Origin: Rathayibacter_A sp036510655
GTDB taxonomy: Bacteria; Actinomycetota; Actinomycetes; Actinomycetales; Microbacteriaceae
DNA: 22,879 nucleotides
Direction: 5' to 3'
Assembly (NCBI GenBank): GCA_036510655.1
Contig: DATCDQ010000119.1
Location: forward strand, 1-22,879
Below the pieces are notes generated by a model. It saw only the letters and a program-made list of their open reading frames with translations. It was not told the origin of the DNA and did no database searches. Positions 1 to 6,902 of this stretch are shown one piece after another (the stretch's first letter is position 1; every line of letters starts with the position of its first letter). Both the position numbers and the translations under genes were made by a program.

Positions 1-1227
1 GAAGCGACACAACCCGTCACGGATGCGCAACCATTGCCGCAGGTCTGCCGGAACCCGATACGAATCACGCCCCACGGACAGCACCGCTTCGGTCTGCGGG
101 TGCGTCAGCAAGCGGGTGAAGCTGGGCGCATGGGCGGCCAGGCGTCGCGCCGTGTCCGCATCGATCGGGATGCACCCGTTCAGGCTGCCGGGCTGATCGG
201 TCACACCCATCAAAGTCAACACGGGCACGCTCACCATCACCTGCGGGCGGATATGCGCCAGCAGATCCACCGGAAAATCCAGTCCCGCCAGCAACCCGCC
301 GTCCGCGAACACCGAACCACGGCCATCCAACTCACCACGCCCGGCCGCACTCTCGACACGGCGGTCGCCGTCAGGGGTGCCCGCCGTTTCGCCGCCGGCC
401 CCCGCCGCACCCGCCGTTTCGCATCCGCCCCTGGGCCCGCCAGCAAGCCGACCGCGGTCGGCGTGGGCTGCGCGCTCCCGCGGGAGTCCGTCCAGCAGCA
501 GCGCCGCGGCGATGTCCGCACGCAACTGCGTGAGGGTGCGCGGATCACCGTCCGCGCGCCGGGCGATCGCACCCTGCTGCAGGCGGTCGTGGATCCCCTC
601 CAACACGGCAGCCTGCGCGTGCAACGTCAGCCAGCCCATGCCATCCTTGCCCGGATCCACAGCCACAAACCGTTTCTCCATAGCGGTCTTGGTTCGGGCC
701 TGGATCGTCGCCGGCTCCAACGCCTCCCGCACGCGACGGGCCTTCACCCGCAACCGCGTCGCCGTGCTCGTGCAGCCAGCCTCGACCAAACCCGCCTCGA
801 ACTGTGCGGCAACACCCGCCGACATGCCATATGCCTCATCGATGATCACCCGCGCCTGCGCATAACCAAGCCGCCCCTCGGCCAGTGCCCCAAGCGTGAC
901 CGGCAGCCTCTCAACGAGCATGTCCGACTCGGCAACCAACCGGTCCGCACTGGACTCCGGAACACGCAACGCGCACGCCACCTCGGCCACGAACGAACGC
1001 CGCGCCAACTCCGAACGCAATTCCGGCTTCGCCCCCACCGCGACGACCGACTCCTCCGTGAGCTTCGACCACTGATGCGCCTGCGCAAGCACCTCCGCCC
1101 GGGCCGCGCTCAACGTCGCCAACATCGCATCAATGCTGACCAGCGACGCCATCCACTCCGCCTGCACATCACCCATCGCCGACTGCAGCCTGACCGCCTG
1201 CCGTCCATCAACGATGATCGTGTTCAT
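1..1227 (-). CDS. DUF222 / 13E12-type HNH endonuclease, 3' end cut by window
   Basis: I translated this frame by hand; 409 codons are open from ATG at 1227 to the window edge. The N-terminal ~230 residues are Ala/Arg/Glu-rich and helical, with the DUF222 pattern: EVACALRVPESSADRL, then GRLGYAQARVIIDEA, then VDPGKDGMGWLTLHAQAAVLEGIHDRL is broken over the family's typical core (residues about 80-230). A Gly/Ala-rich low-complexity linker follows at roughly residues 260-300. The last visible residues, VPADLRQWLRIRDGLCRF, match the entry to the C-terminal HNH nuclease domain, which lies outside the window. These proteins occur in many copies in actinobacterial genomes; their role is not settled, and nuclease activity is inferred from the family. 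The start is ambiguous: GTG at 1242 directly follows an in-frame stop and lies close to a GGTGG, while ATG at 1227 has a poor ribosome site. Confidence 0.85.
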   Translation of the reverse strand, partial: MNTIIVDGRQAVRLQSAMGDVQAEWMASLVSIDAMLATLSAARAEVLAQAHQWSKLTEESVVAVGAKPELRSELARRSFVAEVACALRVPESSADRLVAESDMLVERLPVTLGALAEGRLGYAQARVIIDEAYGMSAGVAAQFEAGLVEAGCTSTATRLRVKARRVREALEPATIQARTKTAMEKRFVAVDPGKDGMGWLTLHAQAAVLEGIHDRLQQGAIARRADGDPRTLTQLRADIAAALLLDGLPRERAAHADRGRLAGGPRGGCETAGAAGAGGETAGTPDGDRRVESAAGRGELDGRGSVFADGGLLAGLDFPVDLLAHIRPQVMVSVPVLTLMGVTDQPGSLNGCIPIDADTARRLAAHAPSFTRLLTHPQTEAVLSVGRDSYRVPADLRQWLRIRDGLCRF

Positions 1228-1308
1228 ACCTGTAGTCAACACTCAACCACCGACATTCGAACCCCCGTTCACCCCAACGCAACGGAAACCGTGGAGAAGT
1301 CGTTGGCA

Positions 1309-1413
1309 CCGGTCGCTGTGGAGGAAAAGACCACACAGAAGAACCCCGTGCACGGCAACACCGTGCAGGACAAGACCACGCACAACAAGACCGTGCAGAA
1401 CACCGCGACAACC
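1309..1413. repeat. Degenerate 15-bp tandem repeat
   Basis: Five clear 15-bp units lie end to end at 1324-1338, 1339-1353, 1354-1368, 1369-1383 and 1384-1398. The approximate consensus is RRCAAGACCRYGCAS. Weaker units flank them at 1309-1323 and 1399-1413. The array sits between the divergent DUF222 gene and the metallopeptidase gene. Read on the + strand it would encode a pentapeptide pattern x-(K/N)-(T/P)-(T/V)-(Q/H), in a frame that ends in TGA at 1483-1485, overlapping the ATG of the next gene by one base. I cannot tell whether that frame is translated. Confidence 0.75.
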
Positions 1414-1484
1414 CGAGGTCCGCACAAACGCAGGAGCTCGCGAGACATCGACGCAGGGCGAATCCATGACAAGCTGGAGCCGTG

Positions 1485-1832
1485 ATGGAGATGTCAGCCG
1501 ACGAGTTCGAGAAACTCGTCACCGATGAGCTCGACGCACTGCCGGACGACATGGTCGACGGCATCGAGAACGTCGCATTCCTGGTCGAGGACCGCCCTGA
1601 AGACGGTTCACTCAATCTCCTCGGTCTCTACGACGGCATCAACAACACGCATCGGGGCCAGTACGGCTATGGCGAAATGCCGGATCGCATCACCCTGTTC
1701 CGCGAACCGCTGCTGTCGATCTGTTCAAACGAGCGCGAACTTCGAGATCAGGTACACATCACACTCGTGCACGAAATCGGCCACTTTTTCGGCATCGACG
1801 ACGCGGAACTGCACGCGCTCGGCTGGGGTTGA
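1485..1832 (+). CDS. Zincin-like metallopeptidase family protein (PF06262/DUF1025 type)
   Basis: The 115-aa product has HEIGH at residues 96-100, within VHEIGHFFGIDDAEL. This is the short gluzincin motif HExxHxxG followed by an acidic residue, as in the single-domain PF06262 family, and the length fits that family. The motif predicts a zinc-bound, cytoplasmic peptidase-like fold; I see no signal peptide, and the substrate is unknown. ATG at 1485 is preceded by GGAG at 1475-1478 with good spacing; GTG at 1482 and ATG at 1491 are alternatives. The gene ends 11 bp before the convergent small gene that follows. Confidence 0.88.
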   Translation: MEMSADEFEKLVTDELDALPDDMVDGIENVAFLVEDRPEDGSLNLLGLYDGINNTHRGQYGYGEMPDRITLFREPLLSICSNERELRDQVHITLVHEIGHFFGIDDAELHALGWG

Positions 1833-1843
1833 GCGCGAGCCGT

Positions 1844-2104
1844 CTAGTCTTCGTCGACGTCTGGTTCTACCGGATCGCTGTCCGACGCATCGAACGCGTA
1901 GCGCACGTGCAATTCGCCCTGGATCTCGCGGCTATCGACCGCCTTGTACCGGAACAGAGATTCCATACCTTCGACCGCGGCAACCGCACTCAGCGATTCG
2001 TCGTATTTGCCGCGAATCAAAACCCGGCGGTCACTGCCGCCAGCGAGAGGACCGTCGACGTACTCGACGATGTACTCCACAGTCGTGCGCTCCGTGTCAC
2101 TCAT
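1844..2104 (-). CDS. Conserved-looking hypothetical protein, 86 aa
   Basis: This is a small acidic protein starting MSDTERTTVEYIVEYVDGPL and ending in an Asp/Glu/Pro-rich tail (SDSDPVEPDVDED). I do not recognise a named domain. The alternation of charged and hydrophobic residues suggests a soluble beta-rich fold. The same frame stays open upstream to 2317, but that part is Arg-rich and looks non-coding. The ATG at 2104 is chosen because a TACGGT promoter element lies exactly 6 nt upstream, which would give a leaderless transcript, and there is no Shine-Dalgarno. It converges with the metallopeptidase gene. Confidence 0.7.
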   Translation of the reverse strand: MSDTERTTVEYIVEYVDGPLAGGSDRRVLIRGKYDESLSAVAAVEGMESLFRYKAVDSREIQGELHVRYAFDASDSDPVEPDVDED

Positions 2105-2110
2105 GTGATA

Positions 2111-2116
2111 ACCGTA
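2111..2116 (-). promoter_or_regulatory. -10 element (TACGGT) for the 86-aa gene
   Basis: TACGGT on the minus strand is followed by 6 nt and then ATG at 2104. It fits a TANNNT -10 box with the transcript starting at or next to the start codon. No clear -35 box is visible. Confidence 0.5.
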
Positions 2117-2154
2117 GCGCCGCGCGGTCGGAATACACCGTAAGGCACGCGTTC

Positions 2155-2739
2155 TCACGGTGTGCCGTTGAGTATCAAGTCGGCCAGACTCACCGGGTCT
2201 TCGCGCCGCACAAACGCGACGAACTGGGCATCCCACATGTCCCAGTACGGATCGATGCCGCCGTGGTCGCGTTCGAGCGCTCGACGCTTGCGCACCTCGT
2301 CGTCGGCGGTCAGCCACACTGTGATATCGGCCAGCGGGGCGTTATCCGCGCTCAGACTTCCGCAGCCTTCCACAATCAACGGGCGCGACCCATCCACCGG
2401 ATGCCGCAGCTCGCCGCGCTGCCCGCTCGCCCAGTCGTGGCCCCGCCACGCGGCGGGCGCCCCATTTCGGCGCGGCGCCAACACCTCTGAATGCAGATAC
2501 CGGCTGCCCGCGTCGAGCCCATCCCAGCCCGGATACAGGTCATCCATCCGCAGCAGTGTCGGGACCGGTGGGAGTGGCCAACGCGCGACGAGCGCATCCG
2601 CCAGCATCGACTTTCCCGCGCCGGCGGGTCCATCGATCAGGATGATCGGCGCTGCCAGGGCCAATCTGGTCGCTGCCTCGAGCACTGCGTCGGGTGCTGC
2701 TCCGGCGTGATCCCTCGGACCCGCGTCAGCCGAGGACAA
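2155..2739 (-). CDS. P-loop nucleoside/uridine-kinase-like ATPase
   Basis: The 194-aa frame has a Walker A motif GPAGAGKS at about residues 37-44, preceded by the hydrophobic strand PIILID. An RMDDLYPGWDGL segment follows, as in uridine-kinase-like phosphotransferases, then PLIVEGCGSLS as a Walker B-like strand. It belongs to the P-loop kinase superfamily; the substrate cannot be read from the sequence. The frame starts with TTG at 2739, overlapping the end of ykoC by 14 bp, which implies translational coupling to the transporter. GTG at 2685 is a possible shorter start. Its place at the end of a thiamine/HMP uptake operon allows a link to that pathway, but this is inference from position only. 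Confidence 0.8.
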   Translation of the reverse strand: MSSADAGPRDHAGAAPDAVLEAATRLALAAPIILIDGPAGAGKSMLADALVARWPLPPVPTLLRMDDLYPGWDGLDAGSRYLHSEVLAPRRNGAPAAWRGHDWASGQRGELRHPVDGSRPLIVEGCGSLSADNAPLADITVWLTADDEVRKRRALERDHGGIDPYWDMWDAQFVAFVRREDPVSLADLILNGTP

Positions 2740-3505
2740 AGTTCCAGCTTCCCGCCGCGACCGAAACCGCGACTGCGGATGCCGACACCACGCCCCCGAG
2801 GCCGATCACCATCCAGTCTCGAACACCGAACACCGAAGGTCGTGCCCAGGTGCGCCTGACCGGCGCGTCAAATGCACGTGCTTCCATCGCCGTGGCAAGT
2901 TTGCTCCCGCGTCGAATCGACAGAACTAACAGTGCGAACGCCTGCCCGACCAGCCGACGCACCCGACCGCGGTCGGCGATCCCGCGTGCACGCCGCGCCA
3001 GCTCGAGGGAGCGCCAGTCCTCGACGAACAATCCCACAAGGCGAAGGGCGGCCAGTGCTCCCAACACGAATCGCGCGGGCAGGTGTGCAATTTGCGCAAG
3101 TCCGTCGGCCAGGTCCGTCGGATCAATGGTGATGAAGAGCACGATCGCCGGAATTCCGACCGCCAGAATGCGCAGCGTCGTCGCGATACCGAGTGAGATC
3201 GAGCCCGCGCTGATCTCGACAGCCCACCATTGCCAGTAGGTCTCCCCCGACGGTTGGCCGTACAGCACGGTCGTGAACCCGGCAAGCGGCGCCGCGATCA
3301 TAAGCGGCAGCGTGCGGACGAGGACTGCGCGGAGCGGCAACCCCGTGAAGGCTAGCAGCACACACTCCAGAACCAATGCCACGGCCGCGGAAACCCAGTC
3401 GATCGTGAGGATCAGGGTCAGGCTGGTGACGAACACGGCGGCGAGTTTCGCGACCGGATTCACGTGCGCGAGCCGCCCCATCCGTAATGGTGAGAGAACA
3501 GTCAC
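2726..3505 (-). CDS. ykoC: ECF transporter transmembrane (T) component, YkoC/EcfT family
   Basis: This is a membrane protein of about 259 aa with hydrophobic segments at roughly residues 20-60, 65-85, 100-128 and 145-160, and one near the C terminus. It carries the two Ala-Arg coupling motifs of EcfT proteins: ARRARG (about 170-175) and AMEARAF (about 206-212; the second usually reads ARG, here ARA). These cytoplasmic helices contact the two ATPase domains. I prefer GTG at 3505: it overlaps the ykoD stop as GTGA and has GGAGAGG 8 nt upstream. ATG at 3541, 36 bp upstream in frame, would overlap ykoD more deeply. It is the third gene of the riboswitch-controlled operon. Confidence 0.88.
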   Translation of the reverse strand: MTVLSPLRMGRLAHVNPVAKLAAVFVTSLTLILTIDWVSAAVALVLECVLLAFTGLPLRAVLVRTLPLMIAAPLAGFTTVLYGQPSGETYWQWWAVEISAGSISLGIATTLRILAVGIPAIVLFITIDPTDLADGLAQIAHLPARFVLGALAALRLVGLFVEDWRSLELARRARGIADRGRVRRLVGQAFALLVLSIRRGSKLATAMEARAFDAPVRRTWARPSVFGVRDWMVIGLGGVVSASAVAVSVAAGSWNFVLG

Positions 3506-4995
3506 GCCGGCTGCCTCTCCAACGCGGATGCCAAATGCCATTCGTGCGCGCCGGTCGCTGTCGCGAACTCCGCGTCGTGGCTCATCGCGACCAGCGCGTG
3601 GCCCTCGGCCCGTAATTCGTCGAACATGGCGATCAGTTCGCGCCAGGTCACGGCGTCCTGACCGAACGTCGGCTCGTCGAAGATCAGCAGCTTCGGTCTG
3701 GTTGCGAGAGCGGTGGCCACGGAGAGCCGTCGCTTCTGTCCGCCGGACAGTGTGAACGGGTTCGCTTCCGCCAATTCCGAAAGTCGCAGCCGCGCCAGAA
3801 GCTCGTCGACCCGGGCGACGATCTCGTGAGGTGGGAGGCGCAGCGCGCGCGGCCCGACAGCGAGCTCTTGGCGCACCGTAGCTGCGACAAATTGGTGTTC
3901 AGGGCTCTGGAACACGTTTCCGATGCGAGTGAGCAGGTCGCGGGACCGCCACCGGATCGGCGCAGCGCCGGCCGAACCGGCGAGGGTCGCGGTGGCCGCG
4001 ACGGTGCCGGCACGCGGAGGGATCAGCCCGCCCAAAGTCAGTGCCAGCGTCGACTTGCCGGCCCCGTTCGCTCCGCTGATGACTGTTGTCGTGCCGGCCG
4101 CGATGTCGAGTTCCAGCCCCTGCGCGACAACCGGGCCGCGGCCCCTGCCGATCGCCAGTCCACTCGCCAGCAGAAGGGGCACACGCGGAGTGAGGGCTGC
4201 GGAAGGCGCGGGCCGCGGGCGGTCACCCGGGAGCCACACTCCGCTGCCGCGCAACCGTTCCGCTTGAGCGTACAAAACATTCTGCGGATCGCCATCGGCA
4301 AGGATCCCGTGATCGTCGCCGAGAACGATCACCCGGTCGACGAGCCCCTGCCAGATCTCCACACGATGCTCGACGACCACGAGCGTCGCACCCGTCGACT
4401 CCAGAATCGCAGCGACCGCGTCGCGCACCTGGGCGACGCCATCCGGATCGAGGTTCGCCGTCGGCTCGTCGAGAAGAAGCAGACCGGGGCGCATCGCAAT
4501 GACACCGGCGAGGGCGAGCCGCTGCTTCTGGCCGCCTGACAGCTGTGCTGTCGGGTGATCAAGCGGCAGGTTCAGACCGACTGCGCTCAGAGATTCACGC
4601 ACCCGCGGCCAGATTTCGCCACGGGGAACGCCGAGGTTCTCGCAGCCGAACGCGACATCGTCACCGACGCGCGCCAAGATGACCTGCGCGTCTGGATCTT
4701 GCAGCACCAGCCCGCTGCGGCCTCGCTGCCGGGCAGGGTCGCCGCCGTCGACACGGAGCAGCCCGTGTTCCTCGCCCTCATCCTCGCCGCCGAGCACTCC
4801 GGCGAGCGCCGCCAGCAGCGTGCTTTTGCCCGAACCGGATGCGCCGAGCAACAACACGCGCTCGCCCGGCTCGATTTTCACCTGCAGATCACGCAACGCG
4901 CACGCGCGGCGCCCGGCATGCCGCCATCCCCACGCGGAAGCGCGGACGGATGCCGGCCCGGAGGCGTGGCCGGCTGCCGGCCCATTGCGCTTCAT
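3502..4995 (-). CDS. ykoD: ECF transporter ATPase, two fused ABC domains (YkoD type)
   Basis: The 497-aa protein holds two ABC ATPase domains in one chain. Domain 1 has Walker A GASGSGKST (about 51-59), the Q-loop LQDPDAQ (about 98-104), signature LSGGQ (about 152), Walker B LLLLDEPTANLD and the switch His in VVVEHR. Domain 2 has SGANGAGKST (about 307-316), FQSPEHQ, LSGGQKRRL (about 416), LLIFDEPTFGQD and MSHD. FQSPEHQ and LQDPDAQ are typical of ECF-type ATPases. The pair powers uptake of the vitamin bound by the S component. ATG at 4995 has TAGGAG upstream and begins 8 bp after the ykoE stop. The frame stays open further upstream to 5574, but that part overlaps ykoE out of frame and is not coding. 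Confidence 0.92.
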   Translation of the reverse strand: MKRNGPAAGHASGPASVRASAWGWRHAGRRACALRDLQVKIEPGERVLLLGASGSGKSTLLAALAGVLGGEDEGEEHGLLRVDGGDPARQRGRSGLVLQDPDAQVILARVGDDVAFGCENLGVPRGEIWPRVRESLSAVGLNLPLDHPTAQLSGGQKQRLALAGVIAMRPGLLLLDEPTANLDPDGVAQVRDAVAAILESTGATLVVVEHRVEIWQGLVDRVIVLGDDHGILADGDPQNVLYAQAERLRGSGVWLPGDRPRPAPSAALTPRVPLLLASGLAIGRGRGPVVAQGLELDIAAGTTTVISGANGAGKSTLALTLGGLIPPRAGTVAATATLAGSAGAAPIRWRSRDLLTRIGNVFQSPEHQFVAATVRQELAVGPRALRLPPHEIVARVDELLARLRLSELAEANPFTLSGGQKRRLSVATALATRPKLLIFDEPTFGQDAVTWRELIAMFDELRAEGHALVAMSHDAEFATATGAHEWHLASALERQPA

Positions 4996-5003
4996 CCCGG
5001 CTC

Positions 5004-5648
5004 CTAGACCGAGGTCCGCGATTCCCGACCTGCAGCGAAACGGTTCAGGGCGCCGGTTTTCGCGAGCGCCTTGACGATGAGCCACGAGCCGAGACCGGCG
5101 ATCACGAGTCCGGAGACGGTGGTCGAGATCGCGTAGATCACGGCGAACGAGAACTTCGCTCCGGGATACCAGACCAGCAGATCCAGTATCGACTCGGCGA
5201 TGCCGGCCCCGGCGCCGGCCAGTAGGGCGACGAACCAATTCCAGCGCGCGTACAGGAAAACCGCGAAGACGAGTTCGGCACCGAGGCCCTGCACCAGGCC
5301 GGAGAGCAGCGTCAGCGCGCCCCACTGGGTGACCATGAGCGCCGAGACAGTGGCAGCGACGAGCTCGACGTAGAGCGCGGCGCCGGGTTTGCGCACGATC
5401 AGTCCGCCGAGCACACCGGCGAACAGCCACGGTCCGTTGATAATGCCCTGCAGACCGGGCAATGCTGCCTGGATGGGCGCTCCGATCGGGTTGGATGCCT
5501 GGTCCCAGGCCCAGAAGATCACCCCGGCGGCGACCGCGATCACGCTTGCGATGACGATGTCGACAACGCGCCAACGCCAGTTACGCGTGCGTTTTGAGGG
5601 GGGCAGCCCGATTGGTTCAGAGTGATTAGTAGAAGTTGTTGCGTGCAC
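5004..5648 (-). CDS. ykoE: ECF transporter substrate-binding (S) component, YkoE family
   Basis: This is a 214-aa membrane protein with a short polar N terminus and about five to six hydrophobic segments, consistent with the YkoE family (about 200 aa) that binds thiamine or its hydroxymethylpyrimidine precursor. The assignment rests on three points: the membrane profile, the fused ATPase and EcfT genes directly downstream, and the TPP riboswitch directly upstream. GTG at 5648 is the preferred start because AAAGGG lies 8 nt upstream; the frame continues through the riboswitch, where it cannot be coding. The start region lies beside a hairpin that would hide the ribosome site, so translation is probably switched by thiamine pyrophosphate. 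Confidence 0.87.
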   Translation of the reverse strand: MHATTSTNHSEPIGLPPSKRTRNWRWRVVDIVIASVIAVAAGVIFWAWDQASNPIGAPIQAALPGLQGIINGPWLFAGVLGGLIVRKPGAALYVELVAATVSALMVTQWGALTLLSGLVQGLGAELVFAVFLYARWNWFVALLAGAGAGIAESILDLLVWYPGAKFSFAVIYAISTTVSGLVIAGLGSWLIVKALAKTGALNRFAAGRESRTSV

Positions 5649-5653
5649 AGTAC

Positions 5654-5685
5654 GTGCCCTTTCATCTGAAATGAAGTGAGGGCAC
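5654..5685 (-). promoter_or_regulatory. RBS-sequestering hairpin of the ykoE leader
   Basis: In the transcript, GTGCCCT pairs with AGGGCAC and, further in, TTCAT pairs with ATGAA around a 5-nt loop. The 3' arm contains the AAAGGG Shine-Dalgarno of ykoE. The hairpin could therefore act as the riboswitch expression platform at the level of translation. A second hairpin, CCGGGT/ACCCGG at 5700-5717, lies between it and the aptamer. Confidence 0.65.
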
Positions 5686-5724
5686 GGGTGTGGGGTCCAC
5701 CGGGTGGTGGAACCCGGAGAGATG

Positions 5725-5820
5725 ATTTGGCCTCCCTGCGCTGGCATGACCCAGATCAGGTTTGACGGTCGAAGGTTGAGAACCTTCCTCTCAGCCCGGC
5801 TCACCGGACTCCCGTGTTCG
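5725..5820 (-). ncRNA. TPP (thiamine pyrophosphate) riboswitch
   Basis: On the minus strand the leader contains the conserved thi-box blocks in order: GGGCTGAGAGG, then a variable GAAGG/CCTTC hairpin, then AACCTGATCTGGGTCATGCC, then AGCGCAGGGAG. These are the pyrimidine-binding (CTGAGA) and pyrophosphate-binding (ATGCCAGCG) segments of the TPP aptamer. P3 can form from CCGG/CCGG around GTGAG. It precedes the ykoEDC uptake genes, the expected target of TPP repression. Confidence 0.95.
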
Positions 5821-5826
5821 CCACCA

Positions 5827-5832
5827 AGTATA
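5827..5832 (-). promoter_or_regulatory. Putative -10 box (TATACT) of the ykoEDC operon
   Basis: TATACT on the minus strand lies about 7 nt ahead of the riboswitch 5' end, so transcription would start almost exactly at the aptamer. I see no good -35 match. Confidence 0.55.
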
Positions 5833-6130
5833 ACCCGACACCGATCGCGGCGCAGTTCACCATGGTCTTTTCAAAGTCGGCGCAGACAAGTGGAGTGCCT
5901 CCTGATGGTCGAGTAGCGCCCGCTAGCGAGCGCATCTTTCGGTAGTCGAGTAGGTCGCTCTGCGACCGTATCGACCCGGTGAGTCGAACTCGAGAACGAT
6001 TCCGAAGACCGTGTTACGGGGGTCGCGATACGCTCGCCCTTCGACAAGCTCAGGGACAGGCGCTCGCCACTCGACAACGAAGGCTGGGCGGCGCTTTGCG
6101 GTGAGTTCAGGGTGTGCAACGTGGAGTTGC

Positions 6131-6196
6131 GACGTTTGTGGTGCACGAAGTGCTGTTTTGCCTCGGGCGAAACAGCGTTTCGCGCACCACAAAGTC
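6131..6196. repeat. 66-nt nearly perfect hairpin
   Basis: TTTGTGGTGC (6135-6144) pairs with GCACCACAAA (6184-6193). Inner stems CGAA/TTCG, GCTGTTT/AAACAGC and GCC/GGC extend it almost to the centre, and GAC/GTC pair at the base. It lies in the repeat cluster with no gene on either side within 190 bp. Confidence 0.85.
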
Positions 6197-6239
6197 GGCC
6201 GGGCATCCGCGGTCGACGCGGGGAGCGACGCACATCCCT

Positions 6240-6275
6240 TGAGTTGCCTCACGAAGGGCTATTTGAGGCAACTCA
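6240..6275. repeat. 12-bp perfect inverted repeat
   Basis: TGAGTTGCCTCA and TGAGGCAACTCA pair exactly around a 12-nt loop. There is no T-run on either side, so it is not a classic terminator. It is adjacent to the last copy of the REP-like repeat. Confidence 0.85.
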
Positions 6276-6389
6276 GCGGGGTCTCGAGACGCTCGTGGCT
6301 CGCTGCTCGACCACCGGGGTGATGCGAATCGATGACCGTGAAAAGACTCTACAGTTCACCCGTAGGATAAAACTCGTGGAGGAGCGCCT

Positions 6390-6539
6390 ATGATCATGTT
6401 CTTGCTCGCGGTCGTCATCATCGCGTTCCTGGTGATGCTGCGCATGATGATCATGCGCTGGCGCAAACAACGACGCAAGCACGAATTGCGCGTGGCTGAA
6501 GCGCGCGCCGCGGCTAAGCGCCGCGGCCTCACTTCTTGA
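6390..6539 (+). CDS. Small membrane protein, 49 aa
   Basis: The frame reads MIMFLLAVVIIAFLVMLRMM and continues into a strongly basic tail (WRKQRRKHELRVAEARAAAKRRG). This gives one N-terminal membrane helix (about residues 2-21) followed by a cytoplasmic, Arg/Lys/Ala-rich helix. A near-perfect Shine-Dalgarno, GGAGGAG, lies at 6378-6384 with proper spacing, which makes translation likely. The 3' end overlaps the convergent GerW-family gene by 11 bp. No function is assigned. Confidence 0.7.
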   Translation: MIMFLLAVVIIAFLVMLRMMIMRWRKQRRKHELRVAEARAAAKRRGLTS

Positions 6540-6861
6540 GCGCTCTGATTACCTTCGACAGCGCACGACCGGCGACACAGACGAACGGGATGCCCACCGC
6601 CAGGAGCGAAATCAGGTTCGGCTCGAAACGCATACCGTTGCGATCGCGCACGTAGGCACCGATCGGCACACTGTACCCACCCCCGCCGCCACCGCTTGCG
6701 GCCGTCTCCTCGTCGCCGGAATCGCTCCCGCCACCGAAGCCGAAGGCGACAAGCGCGACCGGCACAATGGTCACACCGTCCAGCTCGACCGGGTCGCCGT
6801 AAACGGACCGCACACCGGCGTTTTTGACAGTCTCTGCAAGTTGGAGCGTGAGGTTAGCCAT
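6529..6861 (-). CDS. GerW/YtfJ-family protein
   Basis: The 110-aa protein shows the Spore_YtfJ (PF09579) pattern. It has an N-terminal amphipathic part, the strand region SVYGDPVELDGVTIVPVA, then a glycine-rich middle (GFGGG, and a run of six Gly), then GGGYSVPIGAYV and a hydrophobic C-terminal segment. In Bacillus the family is linked to spore germination; in non-sporing actinobacteria its role is unknown, so the name marks homology only. The ATG at 6861 has no Shine-Dalgarno but a TAGCGT box 6 nt upstream. Confidence 0.85.
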   Translation of the reverse strand: MANLTLQLAETVKNAGVRSVYGDPVELDGVTIVPVALVAFGFGGGSDSGDEETAASGGGGGGYSVPIGAYVRDRNGMRFEPNLISLLAVGIPFVCVAGRALSKVIRALKK

Positions 6862-6867
6862 ACGCCA

Positions 6868-6873
6868 ACGCTA
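6868..6873 (-). promoter_or_regulatory. -10 element (TAGCGT) for the GerW-family gene
   Basis: TAGCGT on the minus strand is followed by 6 nt and ATG at 6861. This suggests a leaderless transcript separate from dinB, which ends 30 bp upstream. Confidence 0.5.
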
Positions 6874-6902
6874 CCGTTCTGCTGCCACGCTGACCAGCAC
6901 CG

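Larger units (their letters stand above)
5906..6318. repeat. Cluster of palindromic REP-like repeats, no gene
   Basis: The intergenic stretch 5833-6389 shows no convincing gene. It holds four related copies of a repeat whose ends read GGTCGAGTAGC and GAGCGTATCGA. Copies at 5906-5935 and 5942-5976 run forward; copies at 6018-6075 and 6278-6318 run in reverse. The third encloses the palindrome CCCTTCGACAAGCTCAGGG (6037-6055). Inverted outer copies give the whole block a MITE-like outline. Between the reverse copies are two strong hairpins, listed separately. Confidence 0.7.

Noticed and set aside
34..1485. 483-codon open frame on the + strand opposite the DUF222 gene
   Set aside because: Arg/His/Pro-rich translation with no domain; the opposite strand carries a clear DUF222-type protein. 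Only its last part, over the repeat array, is kept as a possibility.
4996..5574. Upstream extension of the ykoD frame
   Set aside because: It overlaps ykoE in another frame and is Arg-rich; a good ribosome site marks ATG at 4995.
5833..6389. Possible short genes or a CRISPR-like array in the repeat block
   Set aside because: Copies are palindromic, in both orientations and irregularly spaced; the open frames are short and lack ribosome sites.
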